Part shown: piece by piece, positions 42,807-52,454 of the stretch
Layout of the letters: each line of letters starts with the position of its first letter
Numbering within the stretch: position 1 is the stretch's first letter
Assembly: GCF_013376105.1 (NCBI RefSeq)
Contig: NZ_JAAMFM010000001.1
Coordinates: forward strand, 301,822-365,821
Origin: Arthrobacter wenxiniae
GTDB lineage: Bacteria; Actinomycetota; Actinomycetes; Actinomycetales; Micrococcaceae
Direction: 5' to 3'
Length of the DNA: 64,000 nt
Position numbers and translations under genes: made by a program
Notes under the pieces: model-generated
Database searches by the model: none
Seen by the model: only the letters and a program-made list of their open reading frames with translations
What the model was told of the DNA's origin: nothing

Positions 42807-44440
42807 GGCGCCACTCCCGTCTGCGCGCCGGCGCCCAGGACGGCCTCGATGTACGGGGTGCGGGCCAGCATGCCCTCGGCGGCGTGCCGGCTGAGCTCAA
42901 AAAGCGGCCCGGCAAAGACGCTCAGGGCCACGCCCAGGGCCACAAGCCCCATGGTGGAGTAGACCATCATCCGGGGCAGGATGGGGATCTCGTCTTCCCC
43001 GGAGAAGCGGCCCTCCGTAGCGTCCACGTAGCGGCTGGTGCGCAGCGCACGCATGCTGCGCCCGCCCGAGGCATCCGGCGCCGTGGCGAGGAGCACGGGG
43101 TCGGGATCCTCGGCGTCGGCCGTGCTGCGCCAAAACACGCGGTTCCAGACACGCGCCATGACCAAAAGGGTGAGCAGGCTGGCCACCACCCCGCCCACCA
43201 CCAGCGTGTAGGCCAGTGGGGAGCCGTCCGCCACGCCCGCCTGCAACAGGCCCAGCTTGCCCAGGAACCCGGAGAACGGCGGGATGCCGGCCAGATTCAT
43301 GGCCGGGATGAAGTACAGCACGGCCAGCACGGGAGAGAGCTTGGCCAGCCCGCCCAGCCGCAGGATGGCCGAGGTCCCGCCGCGGCGCTCCACCAGGCCG
43401 GTGACCATGAACAGGCTGGTCTGGATGGTGATGTGGTGGATGACGTAGAAGATGGTCGCCGCCAGCCCCGCCACGGAGGAAAGTCCGACGCCGAAGATCA
43501 TGTACCCGATGTGGCTCACCAGCGTGAAGGAAAGTAGGCGCTTGATGTCCGTCTGCGCCAACGCGCCCAGGATCCCGACCACCATGGTCAGCAGCGCCAC
43601 CCAGAGCAGCACGGCATTGAAGTGGTCGGTGGGAAACAGCAGCGTCTCCGTGCGGATGATGGCGTACACGCCCACCTTGGTGAGCAGCCCGGCAAACACG
43701 GCAGTCACGGGGGCCGGAGCCGTCGGGTAGGAGTCGGGCAGCCAGAAGGACAGCGGGAACACGGCGGCCTTGATGCCGAAGGCCACCAGGAGCAGGACGT
43801 GCAGCACGTGCTGGGTTCCGGGGTCCAGCTGGCCCAGCTTCACGGCCAGGTCCGCCAGGGTCACGGTCCCGGTGGCCCCGTAGACCATGGCGATGGCGAT
43901 CAGGAACAACATTGACGAAACCACGCTCACCACCACATAGGTGATGCCGGCCCGGATGCGCGAGCCCGTCCCGCCCAGCGTCATGAGGACGTAGCTGGCG
44001 GTCAGCAGGATCTCGAAGCCCACGTACAGGTTGAACAGGTCCCCGGCCAGGAAGGCGTTGGACACGCCCGCCACGAGGATCAGGTAGGTCGGGTGGAAGA
44101 CGGACACCGGCCCACCCTCCTCGCCGTCGGCGGCACCCTGGCCGGATGCGAAGACCAGCACCGAGAGGCTGACGGCGGAGGAAACCACCAGCAGCAGCGA
44201 GGAAAACTGGTCCGCCACCATGACGATGCCGAAGGGAGGAGCCCAGCCGCCCAGGTGAACCGCGACGGGCCCGGACGTCCACACCACGGCCAGCACCAGC
44301 ACTTCCAGGGCCAGCGTCAGCGCCAGGATGGCCAGGCTGACGCGGCGCTGCGCGCGGGGATGGCGGATGAGCACGAACGCCAGGGCTGCGCCCAGCATGG
44401 GAAGGGCCACGGCAAGGGGTGCCAGGGACGCGACGCTCAT
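42803..44440 (-). CDS. mrpD: Mrp antiporter subunit D
   Basis: 545 residues, about 14 helices of the complex I NuoN/NuoM-like proton-channel fold. FNLYVGFEILLTASYVLMTLG contains the conserved Glu of the channel, and VFPLSFWLPDSYPTAPAPVT supplies the conserved Lys/His region; MNLAGIPPFSGFLGKLGLLQ is also typical. A hydrophilic insertion near 435-485 (STADAEDPDPVLLATAPDAS) lies before the last helices. Start overlaps the mrpC stop. Confidence 0.96.
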   Translation of the reverse strand: MSVASLAPLAVALPMLGAALAFVLIRHPRAQRRVSLAILALTLALEVLVLAVVWTSGPVAVHLGGWAPPFGIVMVADQFSSLLLVVSSAVSLSVLVFASGQGAADGEEGGPVSVFHPTYLILVAGVSNAFLAGDLFNLYVGFEILLTASYVLMTLGGTGSRIRAGITYVVVSVVSSMLFLIAIAMVYGATGTVTLADLAVKLGQLDPGTQHVLHVLLLVAFGIKAAVFPLSFWLPDSYPTAPAPVTAVFAGLLTKVGVYAIIRTETLLFPTDHFNAVLLWVALLTMVVGILGALAQTDIKRLLSFTLVSHIGYMIFGVGLSSVAGLAATIFYVIHHITIQTSLFMVTGLVERRGGTSAILRLGGLAKLSPVLAVLYFIPAMNLAGIPPFSGFLGKLGLLQAGVADGSPLAYTLVVGGVVASLLTLLVMARVWNRVFWRSTADAEDPDPVLLATAPDASGGRSMRALRTSRYVDATEGRFSGEDEIPILPRMMVYSTMGLVALGVALSVFAGPLFELSRHAAEGMLARTPYIEAVLGAGAQTGVAP

Positions 44441-44979
44441 GCCCCGCCCCCCGTTCCCGGCCGGCTGCCGGGGCCGTGCCCGCCGCCCGGATGTTGGCCC
44501 CGGGCTTTCGCCGTCTTCAACGTCACTTGCCGGATCATTTCGCGGCTGGCCGCCGGCTGGTTGTTTTCGTGGAAGTCGGAGACTTCAATGGCGATTTCCG
44601 AGTCCTCCTCGGCGTCAAAGAGGTCCTGCCTGGCGACGCGGAGGTCTTCCCGGTCATCCTGGATCTGGTCGGCGCGGCTGAGCAGCCAGGACCGGTAGAC
44701 CAGGCTCAGCATGAACGCCGTGACGGCGAAGGAGATGACGATGGACGTCAGGATGAACGCCTGCGGCAGGGGATCGTTATATGCCGCCGCGGGAATGTCC
44801 TTGTGGAAGACCGGTGCCAGCCCGGCATAGCCGCCGGTGGCCAGCAGCAGCAGATTCGTGGCGTTGGCCAGCAGCATCAGGCCCAGCAGGACGCGGGTCA
44901 GGCTGCGTTCCAGCAGCAGGTAGATGCCGATGGCATACAGCACGCCCATGACCAGCAGCAACGTCAGGTTGACGCTCAC
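44437..44979 (-). CDS. mrpC: Mrp antiporter subunit C
   Basis: 180 residues from a GTG overlapping the mrpA stop. NuoK-like: three helices with GVLYAIGIYLLLERSLTRVL, LGLMLLANATNLLLLATGG and DPLPQAFILTSIVISFAVTA, the last being the conserved MnhC signature. The C-terminus is extended by about 65 hydrophilic residues with acidic patches and a His/Gly-rich end, longer than in Bacillus MrpC. Confidence 0.95.
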   Translation of the reverse strand: MSVNLTLLLVMGVLYAIGIYLLLERSLTRVLLGLMLLANATNLLLLATGGYAGLAPVFHKDIPAAAYNDPLPQAFILTSIVISFAVTAFMLSLVYRSWLLSRADQIQDDREDLRVARQDLFDAEEDSEIAIEVSDFHENNQPAASREMIRQVTLKTAKARGQHPGGGHGPGSRPGTGGGA

Positions 44980-47957
44980 CGGACCACCTCCAGCGGCTCG
45001 TCGTCCTCAATCAAGGTGATGGCGCCGATCCCGTCTTCTTCATGCTGGTCAATTTCGGAGCCGAGGCTGCGCAGCACGTCGATCACCAGCCCCACCACCA
45101 CCAGATACACGCCGATGTCGAACAGCGTGGAGGTGACGAACTTGACGTGCCCAAACACGGGCAGGTCAAAGCCGAGGATGGCGCTTTGGAAGATTTCGCC
45201 GCCCAGGAACAGCGGCACCATTCCGGTGAGAGCCGCCGCGGCGAGGCCCAGCCCCAGCAGCGTCCCGGCGGAGATGCGTGTGGCCTCGGCCAGTTCAAAG
45301 CGGCCGCCGGCCAGGTACCGGATGGTCAACGCCAGCCCGGCCACGAGACCGCCGGCAAAGCCGCCACCCGTGCCGTTGTGACCGGCCAGCAGCAGGTAGA
45401 TGGACAGCACGATGATGCTGTGGAACACCAGCCGGGTGACCACCTCGAAGATGATGGAACGCCGTTCCGGGGCCAGCGTGCGCCCCGCAACGAGCCAGGG
45501 GTCGGCGGGCACCACGGCAAACCTCTTGGCCAGTTCGACGACGGCACTGGGCAACATGCCCGGCCCGCCAATGCGGCCAACGCTGCCGGTGGCCACGGTC
45601 TCGGCGCGGGCCAGGCGCTGCCCGCGCCCGCGGACAAAGATCAGGCTGGCCACGCCCGTGGCGGCAACGGCCAGCACGGAAATCTCGCCAAACGTGTCCC
45701 ACGCCCGGATGTCCACCAGGGTCACGTTGACCACGTTGAGGCCGCCGCCGCCCTCGTAGGCCATTTTCGGCAGGCTGAGGCTCACCGGGGTGGCGGTGCG
45801 CGAGCCCATGGCCACGATGCCCACCAGCACCATGACGGCGCCAAACCCGGCACCCAGCAGAATGCGCACCAGCTTGCGGGCGCCGGCGGCGCGTTCCCGC
45901 AGGCCGGCCGGCAGCGAACGCATGGCCAGCACAAACGCCACCAGGATGATGGTTTCCACCAGCATCTGGGTCAGCGCGAGGTCGGGCGCACCCTGCAGGG
46001 CAAAGATCAGCGCCACGCCGTAGCCGGTGACCGAGACCATCAACACGGCCATGAAGCGCTTGTCCGCCCGGGCGGCCGCCACGGCGCCCACCACAATGGC
46101 CGCGCCCGCAACCAGCTGGAGCGGCGAGCCCATGTCCAGGAAGTAACGCTGCCCCGCCCAGCTTGGTTCGGTCAGCACCAGCACCGCGCCGACCGACGCG
46201 ACGGCCGTGGCCAAAATGACGGCCAGATAAAAAAACAGGGATCCGCGCTGCGTCCGCCCGGTCACCCAGATCGCCACCAGGTCCAGGACCACCACGGACT
46301 GCCGGTAGCCGCGCTCCAGGTCCGGCATCGGAGGCAGTTTCCCCTGCAGTGCCTCGAAGCGGCCCCGCAGCAGGAACATGGACGCGCCGCCGGCAACCAC
46401 CACGGCGCTCAGGGCCAGCGGAAGCGTGAAACCGTGCCAGAGCCGCAGGTGCAGCCCATGCGGGTCAAGGGCGGCGAACTGCGCACTGTAGGGGGCAATC
46501 CATGTCTCCATGGGGGCCGGATACACGCCAAGCGCCAGCGTCAGCGTGCTGAGCAGGGCCGGGGCACCCAGGAACAGCCAGCCCACGGGCTCGAAGGCGG
46601 TCACGGGGAGGCCCGGTTTTCTGGCAAAACCGCCCCACAGGAACCTGGCGCTGTAGGCAAAGGTCAGCACGGAGCCCAGCACCATGAGGGCAAGCACGGC
46701 CACTTCCAGCACGGGTCCCGCAGCGCCGTAGCGCGCGTTCGCCGCAAAGGCGGAAAACACGGATTCCTTGGCCACGAAACCGGCCAGCGGCGGCAGCCCG
46801 GCCATGGACGCCGCACCGACCAGGGCCACCACGCCCAGCTTCGGCGCGGAACGGAACACGCCGGACAGTTCACGGATGTCGCGGGTGCCGGACTGGTGGT
46901 CGATGATGCCCACGACCAGGAACAGGGCGGCCTTGAACAATCCATGGGCCAGCACCAGGACCATCCCCGCAAGGGCCGCTTCGCGGCTGCCCAGCCCGAC
47001 GACGACGGTCAGGAAGCCGAGCTGGCTCACCGTGCCGTAGGCGAGAATGAGCTTGAGGTCGTGCTGGCGCAGCGCCCGCCAGCCGCCCAGCAGCATGGTG
47101 GACAGTCCCAGCACGGTCAGCAGCACCTGCCAGTACTCCGTGCCGGAAAAGCCCGGGGCAAGACGGGCCACCAGGTAGATGCCGGCCTTGACCATGGCCG
47201 CGGCGTGCAGGTACGCGCTGACGGGGGTGGGGGCGGCCATGGCGCCGGGCAGCCAGAAGTGGAAGGGCAGCAGGGCTGACTTGGTGACCGCTCCCACCAG
47301 GACCAGGGCAACGCCAACGTCCAGCACCGTGCCGGGCGTCCCACCGGCCGCCACCAGTGCCGGCGCCCGGGCCAGCAGGCCGGAGATGCTGTACGTCCCG
47401 GCGCCTTCGCCGACCATGATCAGTCCCACCAGCATGGCCAGGCCGCCAAAGGTGGTCACGATGAGCGCCTGCAGTGCGGCGCGCCGGGCGGCGATGCGGG
47501 TGCGGGCGTAGCCGATGAGCAGGTAGGACAGCACCGTGGTCAGTTCCCAGAACACAAAGAGCAGGATCAGGTTGTCCGCCGTGACAAGGCCAAACATGGC
47601 CCCGGCGAAAGCGAGCAGCTGGGCACCAAAGCCGCCCAGTCCGGCGTCGTCCGTCTTAAAGTAGCGGGCACAGTAGGCCAGCACCAGGGCGCCGACGCCC
47701 AGGACAAGCAGGGACATCAACCATGACAGCTGGTCCATGCGAAAGGTGAGGTTCAGGCCCAGGGTGGGGATCCAGGGAACGTCCAGCGCGGGGCTGGGGC
47801 GGGACGCGGAGTAAACGTTGCCGTACTGGGCCAGCAGCCAGGCGAAGCTGGCGGCGGGAACGGCGGCAAGAAGGTAGAACGCGGAGCGGCCCCAGCGGGA
47901 AAACATCAGGGGCGCGACAACGGCCACCATGAAATGTGCGCATAGGACAATCAACAA
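44976..47957 (-). CDS. mrpA: Mrp antiporter subunit A with fused MrpB domain
   Basis: 993 residues from a TTG at 47957. The N-terminal 800 residues follow NuoL: LLFVFWELTTVLSYLLIGYA with the conserved Glu, KSALLPFHFWLPGAMAAPTP with channel Lys and His, and the later MnhA-specific domain LQGAPDLALTQMLVETIILV. The C-terminal 160 residues are an MrpB domain (LLAGHNGTGGGFAGGLVAGL and VGLVIDVLRSLGSEID). Fusion of A and B into one protein is the usual actinobacterial form. It forms the main ion path of the Na+/H+ antiporter used for alkali and salt tolerance. It is the first gene of the operon mrpA(B)-C-D-E-F-G. Confidence 0.96.
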   Translation of the reverse strand: MLIVLCAHFMVAVVAPLMFSRWGRSAFYLLAAVPAASFAWLLAQYGNVYSASRPSPALDVPWIPTLGLNLTFRMDQLSWLMSLLVLGVGALVLAYCARYFKTDDAGLGGFGAQLLAFAGAMFGLVTADNLILLFVFWELTTVLSYLLIGYARTRIAARRAALQALIVTTFGGLAMLVGLIMVGEGAGTYSISGLLARAPALVAAGGTPGTVLDVGVALVLVGAVTKSALLPFHFWLPGAMAAPTPVSAYLHAAAMVKAGIYLVARLAPGFSGTEYWQVLLTVLGLSTMLLGGWRALRQHDLKLILAYGTVSQLGFLTVVVGLGSREAALAGMVLVLAHGLFKAALFLVVGIIDHQSGTRDIRELSGVFRSAPKLGVVALVGAASMAGLPPLAGFVAKESVFSAFAANARYGAAGPVLEVAVLALMVLGSVLTFAYSARFLWGGFARKPGLPVTAFEPVGWLFLGAPALLSTLTLALGVYPAPMETWIAPYSAQFAALDPHGLHLRLWHGFTLPLALSAVVVAGGASMFLLRGRFEALQGKLPPMPDLERGYRQSVVVLDLVAIWVTGRTQRGSLFFYLAVILATAVASVGAVLVLTEPSWAGQRYFLDMGSPLQLVAGAAIVVGAVAAARADKRFMAVLMVSVTGYGVALIFALQGAPDLALTQMLVETIILVAFVLAMRSLPAGLRERAAGARKLVRILLGAGFGAVMVLVGIVAMGSRTATPVSLSLPKMAYEGGGGLNVVNVTLVDIRAWDTFGEISVLAVAATGVASLIFVRGRGQRLARAETVATGSVGRIGGPGMLPSAVVELAKRFAVVPADPWLVAGRTLAPERRSIIFEVVTRLVFHSIIVLSIYLLLAGHNGTGGGFAGGLVAGLALTIRYLAGGRFELAEATRISAGTLLGLGLAAAALTGMVPLFLGGEIFQSAILGFDLPVFGHVKFVTSTLFDIGVYLVVVGLVIDVLRSLGSEIDQHEEDGIGAITLIEDDEPLEVVR

Positions 47958-48145
47958 ACTGGGCTCCGCAGGGTTCGGGCTGGACGCAGGACTTGCAGGA
48001 GAAACACCGCTTCTTTGGACCGTTTCAGCCTATCAAGCGGCCCGGCCCACGGCGCGGGGGCACACGGTGCCGGCGGCGGGATGTGGCGGCAAGCACGCCC
48101 CCAAGTCGCTTTGTCAATGTCCGCCCGTCGGCCGCCCCGTGCCTA

Positions 48146-48151
48146 TAGCAT
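48146..48151 (+). promoter_or_regulatory. -10-like box TAGCAT, leaderless position
   Basis: TAGCAT ends seven bases before the ATG at 48159, which favours that start over the ATG at 48150. The 200-base divergent region upstream also serves mrpA; nothing else is visible there. Confidence 0.4.
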
Positions 48152-48158
48152 GTGCCCT

Positions 48159-49487
48159 ATGACTGAGTTCCCCCCGGCGGCCGCCATTCCGCCCGCGCAG
48201 ACGGCCAGGACGCCCGGCACCCCGTGGCAGATCACGGCCTGGTCCCTGTGGGACTGGGGCGGTGCGTCGTTCAACGCCGTCATGACCACCTTCATCTTCA
48301 CGGCCCTGTACCTGACCGGCGCCGCCTTTGGCGGCGCGGACCACGCATCGGCGGTGCTGGGCCTGACCATGTCGATCGCCGGTCTTGCCATTGCCCTTTT
48401 CGCCCCGGTCGCCGGGCAGCGCACGGACCACAGCGGGCGCCGGAAGCTGTGGTTGGGCATCAACACGCTGATCGTGGCCCTCCTGACGGGTGCGTGCTAC
48501 TTTGTCCAGCCGCACGAGTCGTACCTGCTGCTGGGCTGCATGCTCATAGCTGCCGGGCACGTTTTCATTGAGATTGCGGGTGTGAACTACAACGCCATGC
48601 TGCTGCAGATTTCCACCAAGCACACCATCGGCAAGATTAGCGGTTTTGGCTGGGCGGCCGGCTACCTGGGCGGCATCGTGGCCCTGCTGATGGTCTACTT
48701 CGGGCTGATCAGGCCCGACGTCGGCGTCTTCGGCATCACCAGCGCCGACGGCATGTCCTACCGCGCCGTGGCCGTATTTTCGGCGCTGTGGATCATCGTG
48801 TTCTCCATCCCCGTCATGTTTGCCATCCCCGAGTCGCCCCGCAATCCGAACATGCCGCGGATCGGCTTCTTCCAGGCCTACGCGGAATTGTGGCGGACCA
48901 TTGTCCGCCTGTCCCGCACCTCCCGGCACACCCTGTACTTCCTGATCGCGAGCGCGGTTTTCCGCGACGGGCTGGCCGCGATCTTCACCTTCGGGGCGGT
49001 CATTGCCGTGGGCTCGTTTGGTTTCAAGACCGGCGACGTGCTGATTTTCGCCATTGCGGGGAACGTGGTGGCAGCCGTCGGGGCCATGTCCGCCGGCTTC
49101 TTTGACGACAAGGTGGGTCCCAAGGCGGTCATCGTCACCTCGCTGGCCGGGCTGGTGGTGTGCGGCGGGACCATGTTCTTCCTGCACGGCAAGAGCGCGT
49201 TCTGGATTTTCGGGCTGCTGCTGACCCTGTTCGTGGGCCCGGCTCAGTCGTCCGCCCGCACGTTCATCGGCCGGCTCGCCCCCGCCGGGCAGGAGGGAGA
49301 GCTGTTCGGCCTGTACGCGACCACGGGGCGCGCCGTGTCCTTCCTGGCCCCGGCCATGTTCACCGTGTTCATCACCGCGTTTGGCACGCAGCGCTGGGGC
49401 ATCCTGGGGATAGTGCTGGTGCTGGTGCTGGGACTGGCCCTCCTGCTGCCGGTCAAGGCCCCGATCCACGCCGCCGCGGAGCGCTGA
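48159..49487 (+). CDS. UMF1/Atg22-like MFS transporter
   Basis: 442 residues with about 12 helices. The N-terminal TAWSLWDWGGASFNAVMTTF is the hallmark of the Atg22/UMF1 group; LFAPVAGQRTDHSGRRKLWL is the MFS loop between helices 2 and 3, and GFGWAAGYLGGIVALLMVYF lies in helix 5. The C-terminal half has FVGPAQSSARTFIGRLAPAG. The substrate is unknown; yeast Atg22 exports amino acids from vacuoles, and bacterial members are uncharacterised. Confidence 0.88.
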   Translation: MTEFPPAAAIPPAQTARTPGTPWQITAWSLWDWGGASFNAVMTTFIFTALYLTGAAFGGADHASAVLGLTMSIAGLAIALFAPVAGQRTDHSGRRKLWLGINTLIVALLTGACYFVQPHESYLLLGCMLIAAGHVFIEIAGVNYNAMLLQISTKHTIGKISGFGWAAGYLGGIVALLMVYFGLIRPDVGVFGITSADGMSYRAVAVFSALWIIVFSIPVMFAIPESPRNPNMPRIGFFQAYAELWRTIVRLSRTSRHTLYFLIASAVFRDGLAAIFTFGAVIAVGSFGFKTGDVLIFAIAGNVVAAVGAMSAGFFDDKVGPKAVIVTSLAGLVVCGGTMFFLHGKSAFWIFGLLLTLFVGPAQSSARTFIGRLAPAGQEGELFGLYATTGRAVSFLAPAMFTVFITAFGTQRWGILGIVLVLVLGLALLLPVKAPIHAAAER

Positions 49488-49505
49488 GGCCGGATCAGGC
49501 CCGAG

Positions 49506-50081
49506 CTAGATCCTGGTGCGGTGGAAGTTTTGGTGCGACCGCGACGCCGTGGGGCCGCGCTGGCCCTGGTAGCGGTTGCCGTACTGCCCGCTGCCGTAGG
49601 GGTGTTCGGCCGGGGACGAAAGCTGGAAGAAGCACAGCTGGCCGATCTTCATGCCAGGCCACAGCTTGATGGGCAGCGTCGCCACGTTGGAGAGCTCCAG
49701 CGTGATGTGCCCGGAAAAGCCGGGGTCGATGAACCCGGCAGTGGAGTGCGTCAGCAGGCCCAGGCGCCCCAGCGACGACTTCCCCTCGAGGCGGGCGGCG
49801 ACGTCGTCCGGCAGCGTGACCGTCTCATAGGTGGAGGCGAGGGCAAACTCGCCGGGATGCAGGATGAAGGCTTCGTCCGGGTCCACCTCGACCAGGCGGG
49901 TCAGCTCCGGCTGTTCCTCGGCCGGGTCAATGTGCGCGTAGCGGTGGTTGTCGAAGAGACGGAAGTACCTGTCAATGCGTACATCCACGCTGGATGGCTG
50001 GACCATGGAAGGGTCATACGGGTCCAGGCCAATCCGGTTGGCGTCAAGGTGGGCTCGGATGTCGCGGTCTGAGATCAGCAC
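49506..50081 (-). CDS. dcd: dCTP deaminase
   Basis: 191 residues from a GTG with AGAGGG close upstream. Dcd signatures are [57 protein letters not shown] and [17 protein letters not shown], the last with the catalytic Glu. The C-terminal [18 protein letters not shown] closes the nucleotide site. By similarity to the mycobacterial enzyme it may be bifunctional, converting dCTP straight to dUMP; this is inference. It supplies dUMP for thymidylate synthesis. Confidence 0.95.
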   Translation of the reverse strand: MLISDRDIRAHLDANRIGLDPYDPSMVQPSSVDVRIDRYFRLFDNHRYAHIDPAEEQPELTRLVEVDPDEAFILHPGEFALASTYETVTLPDDVAARLEGKSSLGRLGLLTHSTAGFIDPGFSGHITLELSNVATLPIKLWPGMKIGQLCFFQLSSPAEHPYGSGQYGNRYQGQRGPTASRSHQNFHRTRI

Positions 50082-50180
50082 CCTCTAAAAATAGCGCATG
50101 CCCGCCCACCCAACGGTGCGGGGACTATATTGCGCTCCGCCAGCGTTGAATACCAACGCCAATTGGCAGCGCAGGACGAC

Positions 50181-50186
50181 TAAGGT
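50181..50186 (+). promoter_or_regulatory. -10-like box TAAGGT, leaderless position
   Basis: TAAGGT ends six bases before the ATG at 50193. Confidence 0.4.
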
Positions 50187-50192
50187 AAGACC

Positions 50193-50678
50193 ATGAATAT
50201 TGAAGAGACCCCTCTTCCGGGAATTGGCGTGCGCAGGGAAGTGCAGCTCGCCACGGGCCGTCGGGTGGGCGTTGTCACCCACCGCGACGGACACACCGAA
50301 CTGATCCTCTCCCGCGTTGACGACCCGGACGCCTGTGCCGCGTCCATCCCGCTCAGCGCCGAGGAAGCCTCCGCCCTGGGCTCCCTCCTCGGCTCAGCCC
50401 AGCTCATCGCCCAGCTGTCGAAGGAACAAAAGGACGTGGCCGGGGTGACGACCCACCAGATCCTGATCCGGCCGGGGTCCACCTATGCGGGACGCCCGCT
50501 CGGTGACACGCAGATGCGCACCCTGACCGGCACCTCGATCGTCGCGCTGCTGCGCGGCGACGAGGTCATCGGCTCGCCGCGCCCGGACCAGCTTTTGGAG
50601 GTGGGTGACCTGGTGGTCATTGTTGGCACGGAGTCCGGTCTGGCAGAGGCGGCCCAAATCCTGCAGTCCAGATTGTAG
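50193..50678 (+). CDS. khtT: KhtT-like regulatory subunit of a K+/H+ antiporter (RCK_C domain)
   Basis: 161 residues. The N-terminal 75 residues are KhtT-like (EETPLPGIGVRREVQLATGR, THRDGHTELILSR). Residues 90-160 form a TrkA-C/RCK_C domain with IRPGSTYAGRPLGDTQMRTL, GTSIVALLRGDEVIGSP and LLEVGDLVVIVGTESGL. In Bacillus, KhtT gates the antiporter KhtU in response to nucleotides or pH. Here it is followed after seven bases by the antiporter gene, so the pair is conserved. Confidence 0.9.
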   Translation: MNIEETPLPGIGVRREVQLATGRRVGVVTHRDGHTELILSRVDDPDACAASIPLSAEEASALGSLLGSAQLIAQLSKEQKDVAGVTTHQILIRPGSTYAGRPLGDTQMRTLTGTSIVALLRGDEVIGSPRPDQLLEVGDLVVIVGTESGLAEAAQILQSRL

Positions 50679-50685
50679 TTCCGTA

Positions 50686-51879
50686 GTGGATCCGACCACG
50701 CTCTCCCTCATCCAGCTCGGAGTTGTGTTTTTTGCGCTGGGCTTTTTGGGCAGGCTGGCCGGACGCATTGGCATGTCCCCCGTGCCGCTGTACCTTTTGG
50801 GAGGACTGGCGTTTGGCCACGGCGGGCTCGTGGACCTCGGCGGCATCAACGATTTTGCGCACATCGCCAGCGAGATCGGCGTCATCTTGTTGCTGCTGAT
50901 GCTTGGCCTGGAATATACGGCCCACGAACTCGTCACGGGCCTGCGGCAATCCTGGATGGCAGGCCTGCTGGACCTGGTCCTGAACATGGTGCCGGGCATC
51001 GCCGTGGCGTTCATGCTGGGCTGGGGGCCCGTCGGCGCCCTGGTCATGGCCGGCATCACCTACAGCTCCTCCTCCGGCATCATCGCCAAGGTCCTGGGCG
51101 ATCTGGGCCGTCTCGGAAACCGGGAAACCCCCGTGGTCCTGGCCATCCTGGTCATCGAGGACCTGGCCATGGCAGCCTACCTGCCCATCCTGACCGCGGT
51201 GCTCGCCGGGGTGTCCTTCCTGGGCGGGCTGACCACCGTCGGAATATCCCTGGCCGTCATTTCCGCGGTCCTGCTGGGCGCCCTGCGGTACGGGCACATT
51301 GTCTCCAACGTCCTGGAAAGCCCGGACCGGGAGTCGTTCCTGCTCAAGCTGCTGGGCGCCGCCCTGCTGGTGGCCGGCTTCGCGTCGGCCCTGCAGGTCT
51401 CAGCGGCCGTGGGGGCGTTCCTGCTCGGGATCGCGATCTCCGGCGGCACGGCCACGAACGCCACCCGCGTGCTGGAGCCCCTGCGCGACCTGTTCGCCGC
51501 CATGTTCTTTGTGCTGTTTGGCCTGAACACCGACCCCCGCACCATCCCTCCCGTCCTTGGAGTTGCCCTGGCACTCGCCGTGGTCTCGGCCGCCACCAAG
51601 GTCATCACCGGCTGGTGGGCCGCCCGCCGGCAGGGCATTGCCACCCTGGGCCAGGCCCGCGCCGGGGCCGCGCTCATTGCCCGCGGCGAGTTCTCCATTG
51701 TCATTGCCGGGCTCGCGGTGGCGTCCGGGGCCGTGCCGAAGGAATTGGCTGCCCTGGCCACCACCTACGTGCTGATCATGGCCGTGTTTGGCCCCGTTGC
51801 CGCCCGCTATGTGGAGCCGCTGGTGCGCCTGTTCCAGGGCAAGAAGTCCCGGGGCAAGGAACCGGAGATCATCTTCTGA
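50686..51879 (+). CDS. khtU: KhtU-like cation/proton antiporter (CPA2)
   Basis: 397 residues from GTG 50686, seven bases after khtT. About 12 helices with the KefB-type core: LGFLGRLAGRIGMSPVPLYL, EIGVILLLLMLGLEYTAHEL, TYSSSSGIIAKVLGDLGRLG and LAILVIEDLAMAAYLPILTA with the conserved Glu-Asp. The C-terminal half has RAGAALIARGEFSIVIAGLA. It lacks a TrkA-N domain, consistent with a separate KhtT subunit. It probably exports K+ in exchange for protons. Confidence 0.92.
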   Translation: MDPTTLSLIQLGVVFFALGFLGRLAGRIGMSPVPLYLLGGLAFGHGGLVDLGGINDFAHIASEIGVILLLLMLGLEYTAHELVTGLRQSWMAGLLDLVLNMVPGIAVAFMLGWGPVGALVMAGITYSSSSGIIAKVLGDLGRLGNRETPVVLAILVIEDLAMAAYLPILTAVLAGVSFLGGLTTVGISLAVISAVLLGALRYGHIVSNVLESPDRESFLLKLLGAALLVAGFASALQVSAAVGAFLLGIAISGGTATNATRVLEPLRDLFAAMFFVLFGLNTDPRTIPPVLGVALALAVVSAATKVITGWWAARRQGIATLGQARAGAALIARGEFSIVIAGLAVASGAVPKELAALATTYVLIMAVFGPVAARYVEPLVRLFQGKKSRGKEPEIIF

Positions 51880-52105
51880 CCCGCCCGGGCCGTCCGACGC
51901 CGGAGGCCCGGCTGCCGTGCGCGCCACCCGTTGCGCCGCACACCCGTCCCGCACCGGCGTGCGGCGCCCCGCGTGCGGCGTCCGGCGTCGTCGCGCGGGG
52001 ACCGGCGGCGTCGTGCGGCGGTGTCCGGGGACTTCCCAAACATCCGCTAGACTTTTGATCGAAGCACCACCGCCGGGACAAGACTTCACAGTGACGGCGG
52101 CTTGT

Positions 52106-52176
52106 GCGGGCGTAGCTCAATGGTAGAGCGCTAGCTTCCCAAGCTCGATACGCGGGTTCGATTCCCGTCGCCCGCT
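52106..52176 (+). tRNA. tRNA-Gly (anticodon CCC)
   Basis: A complete cloverleaf: acceptor GCGGGCG/CGCCCGC, D arm GCTC/GAGC, anticodon loop TTCCCAA (CCC), T arm GCGGG-TTCGATT-CCCGT and discriminator T. CCA is not encoded. The anticodon stem CTAGC/GCTCG has one T-C mismatch at pair 28-42. A hairpin follows 13 bases later. Confidence 0.96.
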
Positions 52177-52188
52177 CTCTCCCAGACC

Positions 52189-52224
52189 AGTGTCCCTGTT
52201 GCTCAGAACAGGGGCACTGCTTTA
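52189..52224 (+). terminator. Terminator hairpin after tRNA-Gly
   Basis: AGTGTCCCTGTT (52189-52200) pairs with AACAGGGGCACT (52207-52218), with one G-U pair, around a 6-base loop and is followed by GCTTTA. It lies 12 bases after the tRNA 3' end. Confidence 0.7.
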
Positions 52225-52319
52225 CGTCGGGGCCGGATTTGGCAGAGGGGCCGGCACCCAGCGAGTGCGTGTAGGGTCGGGACCATGGGACCATTTTCGG
52301 TTCCACCTGAGGAGCTGAC

Positions 52320-52454
52320 ATGGGCGACAAATCACCACGGCAAACCGCATCAAAGAAATCCAGCAAGTCCATCAAGGAAAAGCGCGCCGACAAGCGCGCC
52401 GGTGAGGCGACTGCCGGGATCGCGGACAAACCCACGCCCGCAAAGAAAAAATGA
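52320..52454 (+). CDS. 44-residue lysine-rich protein
   Basis: A short gene from ATG 52320 with AGGAG seven bases upstream (CTGAGGAGCTGACATG). It encodes MGDKSPRQTASKKSSKSIKE, then KRADKRAGEATAGIADKPTP and AKKK. About one quarter of residues are Lys, with no hydrophobic core, so it is probably disordered and binds nucleic acid or ribosomes. Its stop overlaps the ATG of the next gene (ATGA), so both are translated together. Small proteins of this style occur in Arthrobacter, but I know of no assigned function. Confidence 0.72.
   Translation: MGDKSPRQTASKKSSKSIKEKRADKRAGEATAGIADKPTPAKKK

Noticed and set aside
45042..47279. 745-codon open frame on the plus strand opposite mrpA
   Set aside because: Gln/His/Gly-rich translation without hydrophobic structure; mrpA on the other strand is unambiguous.
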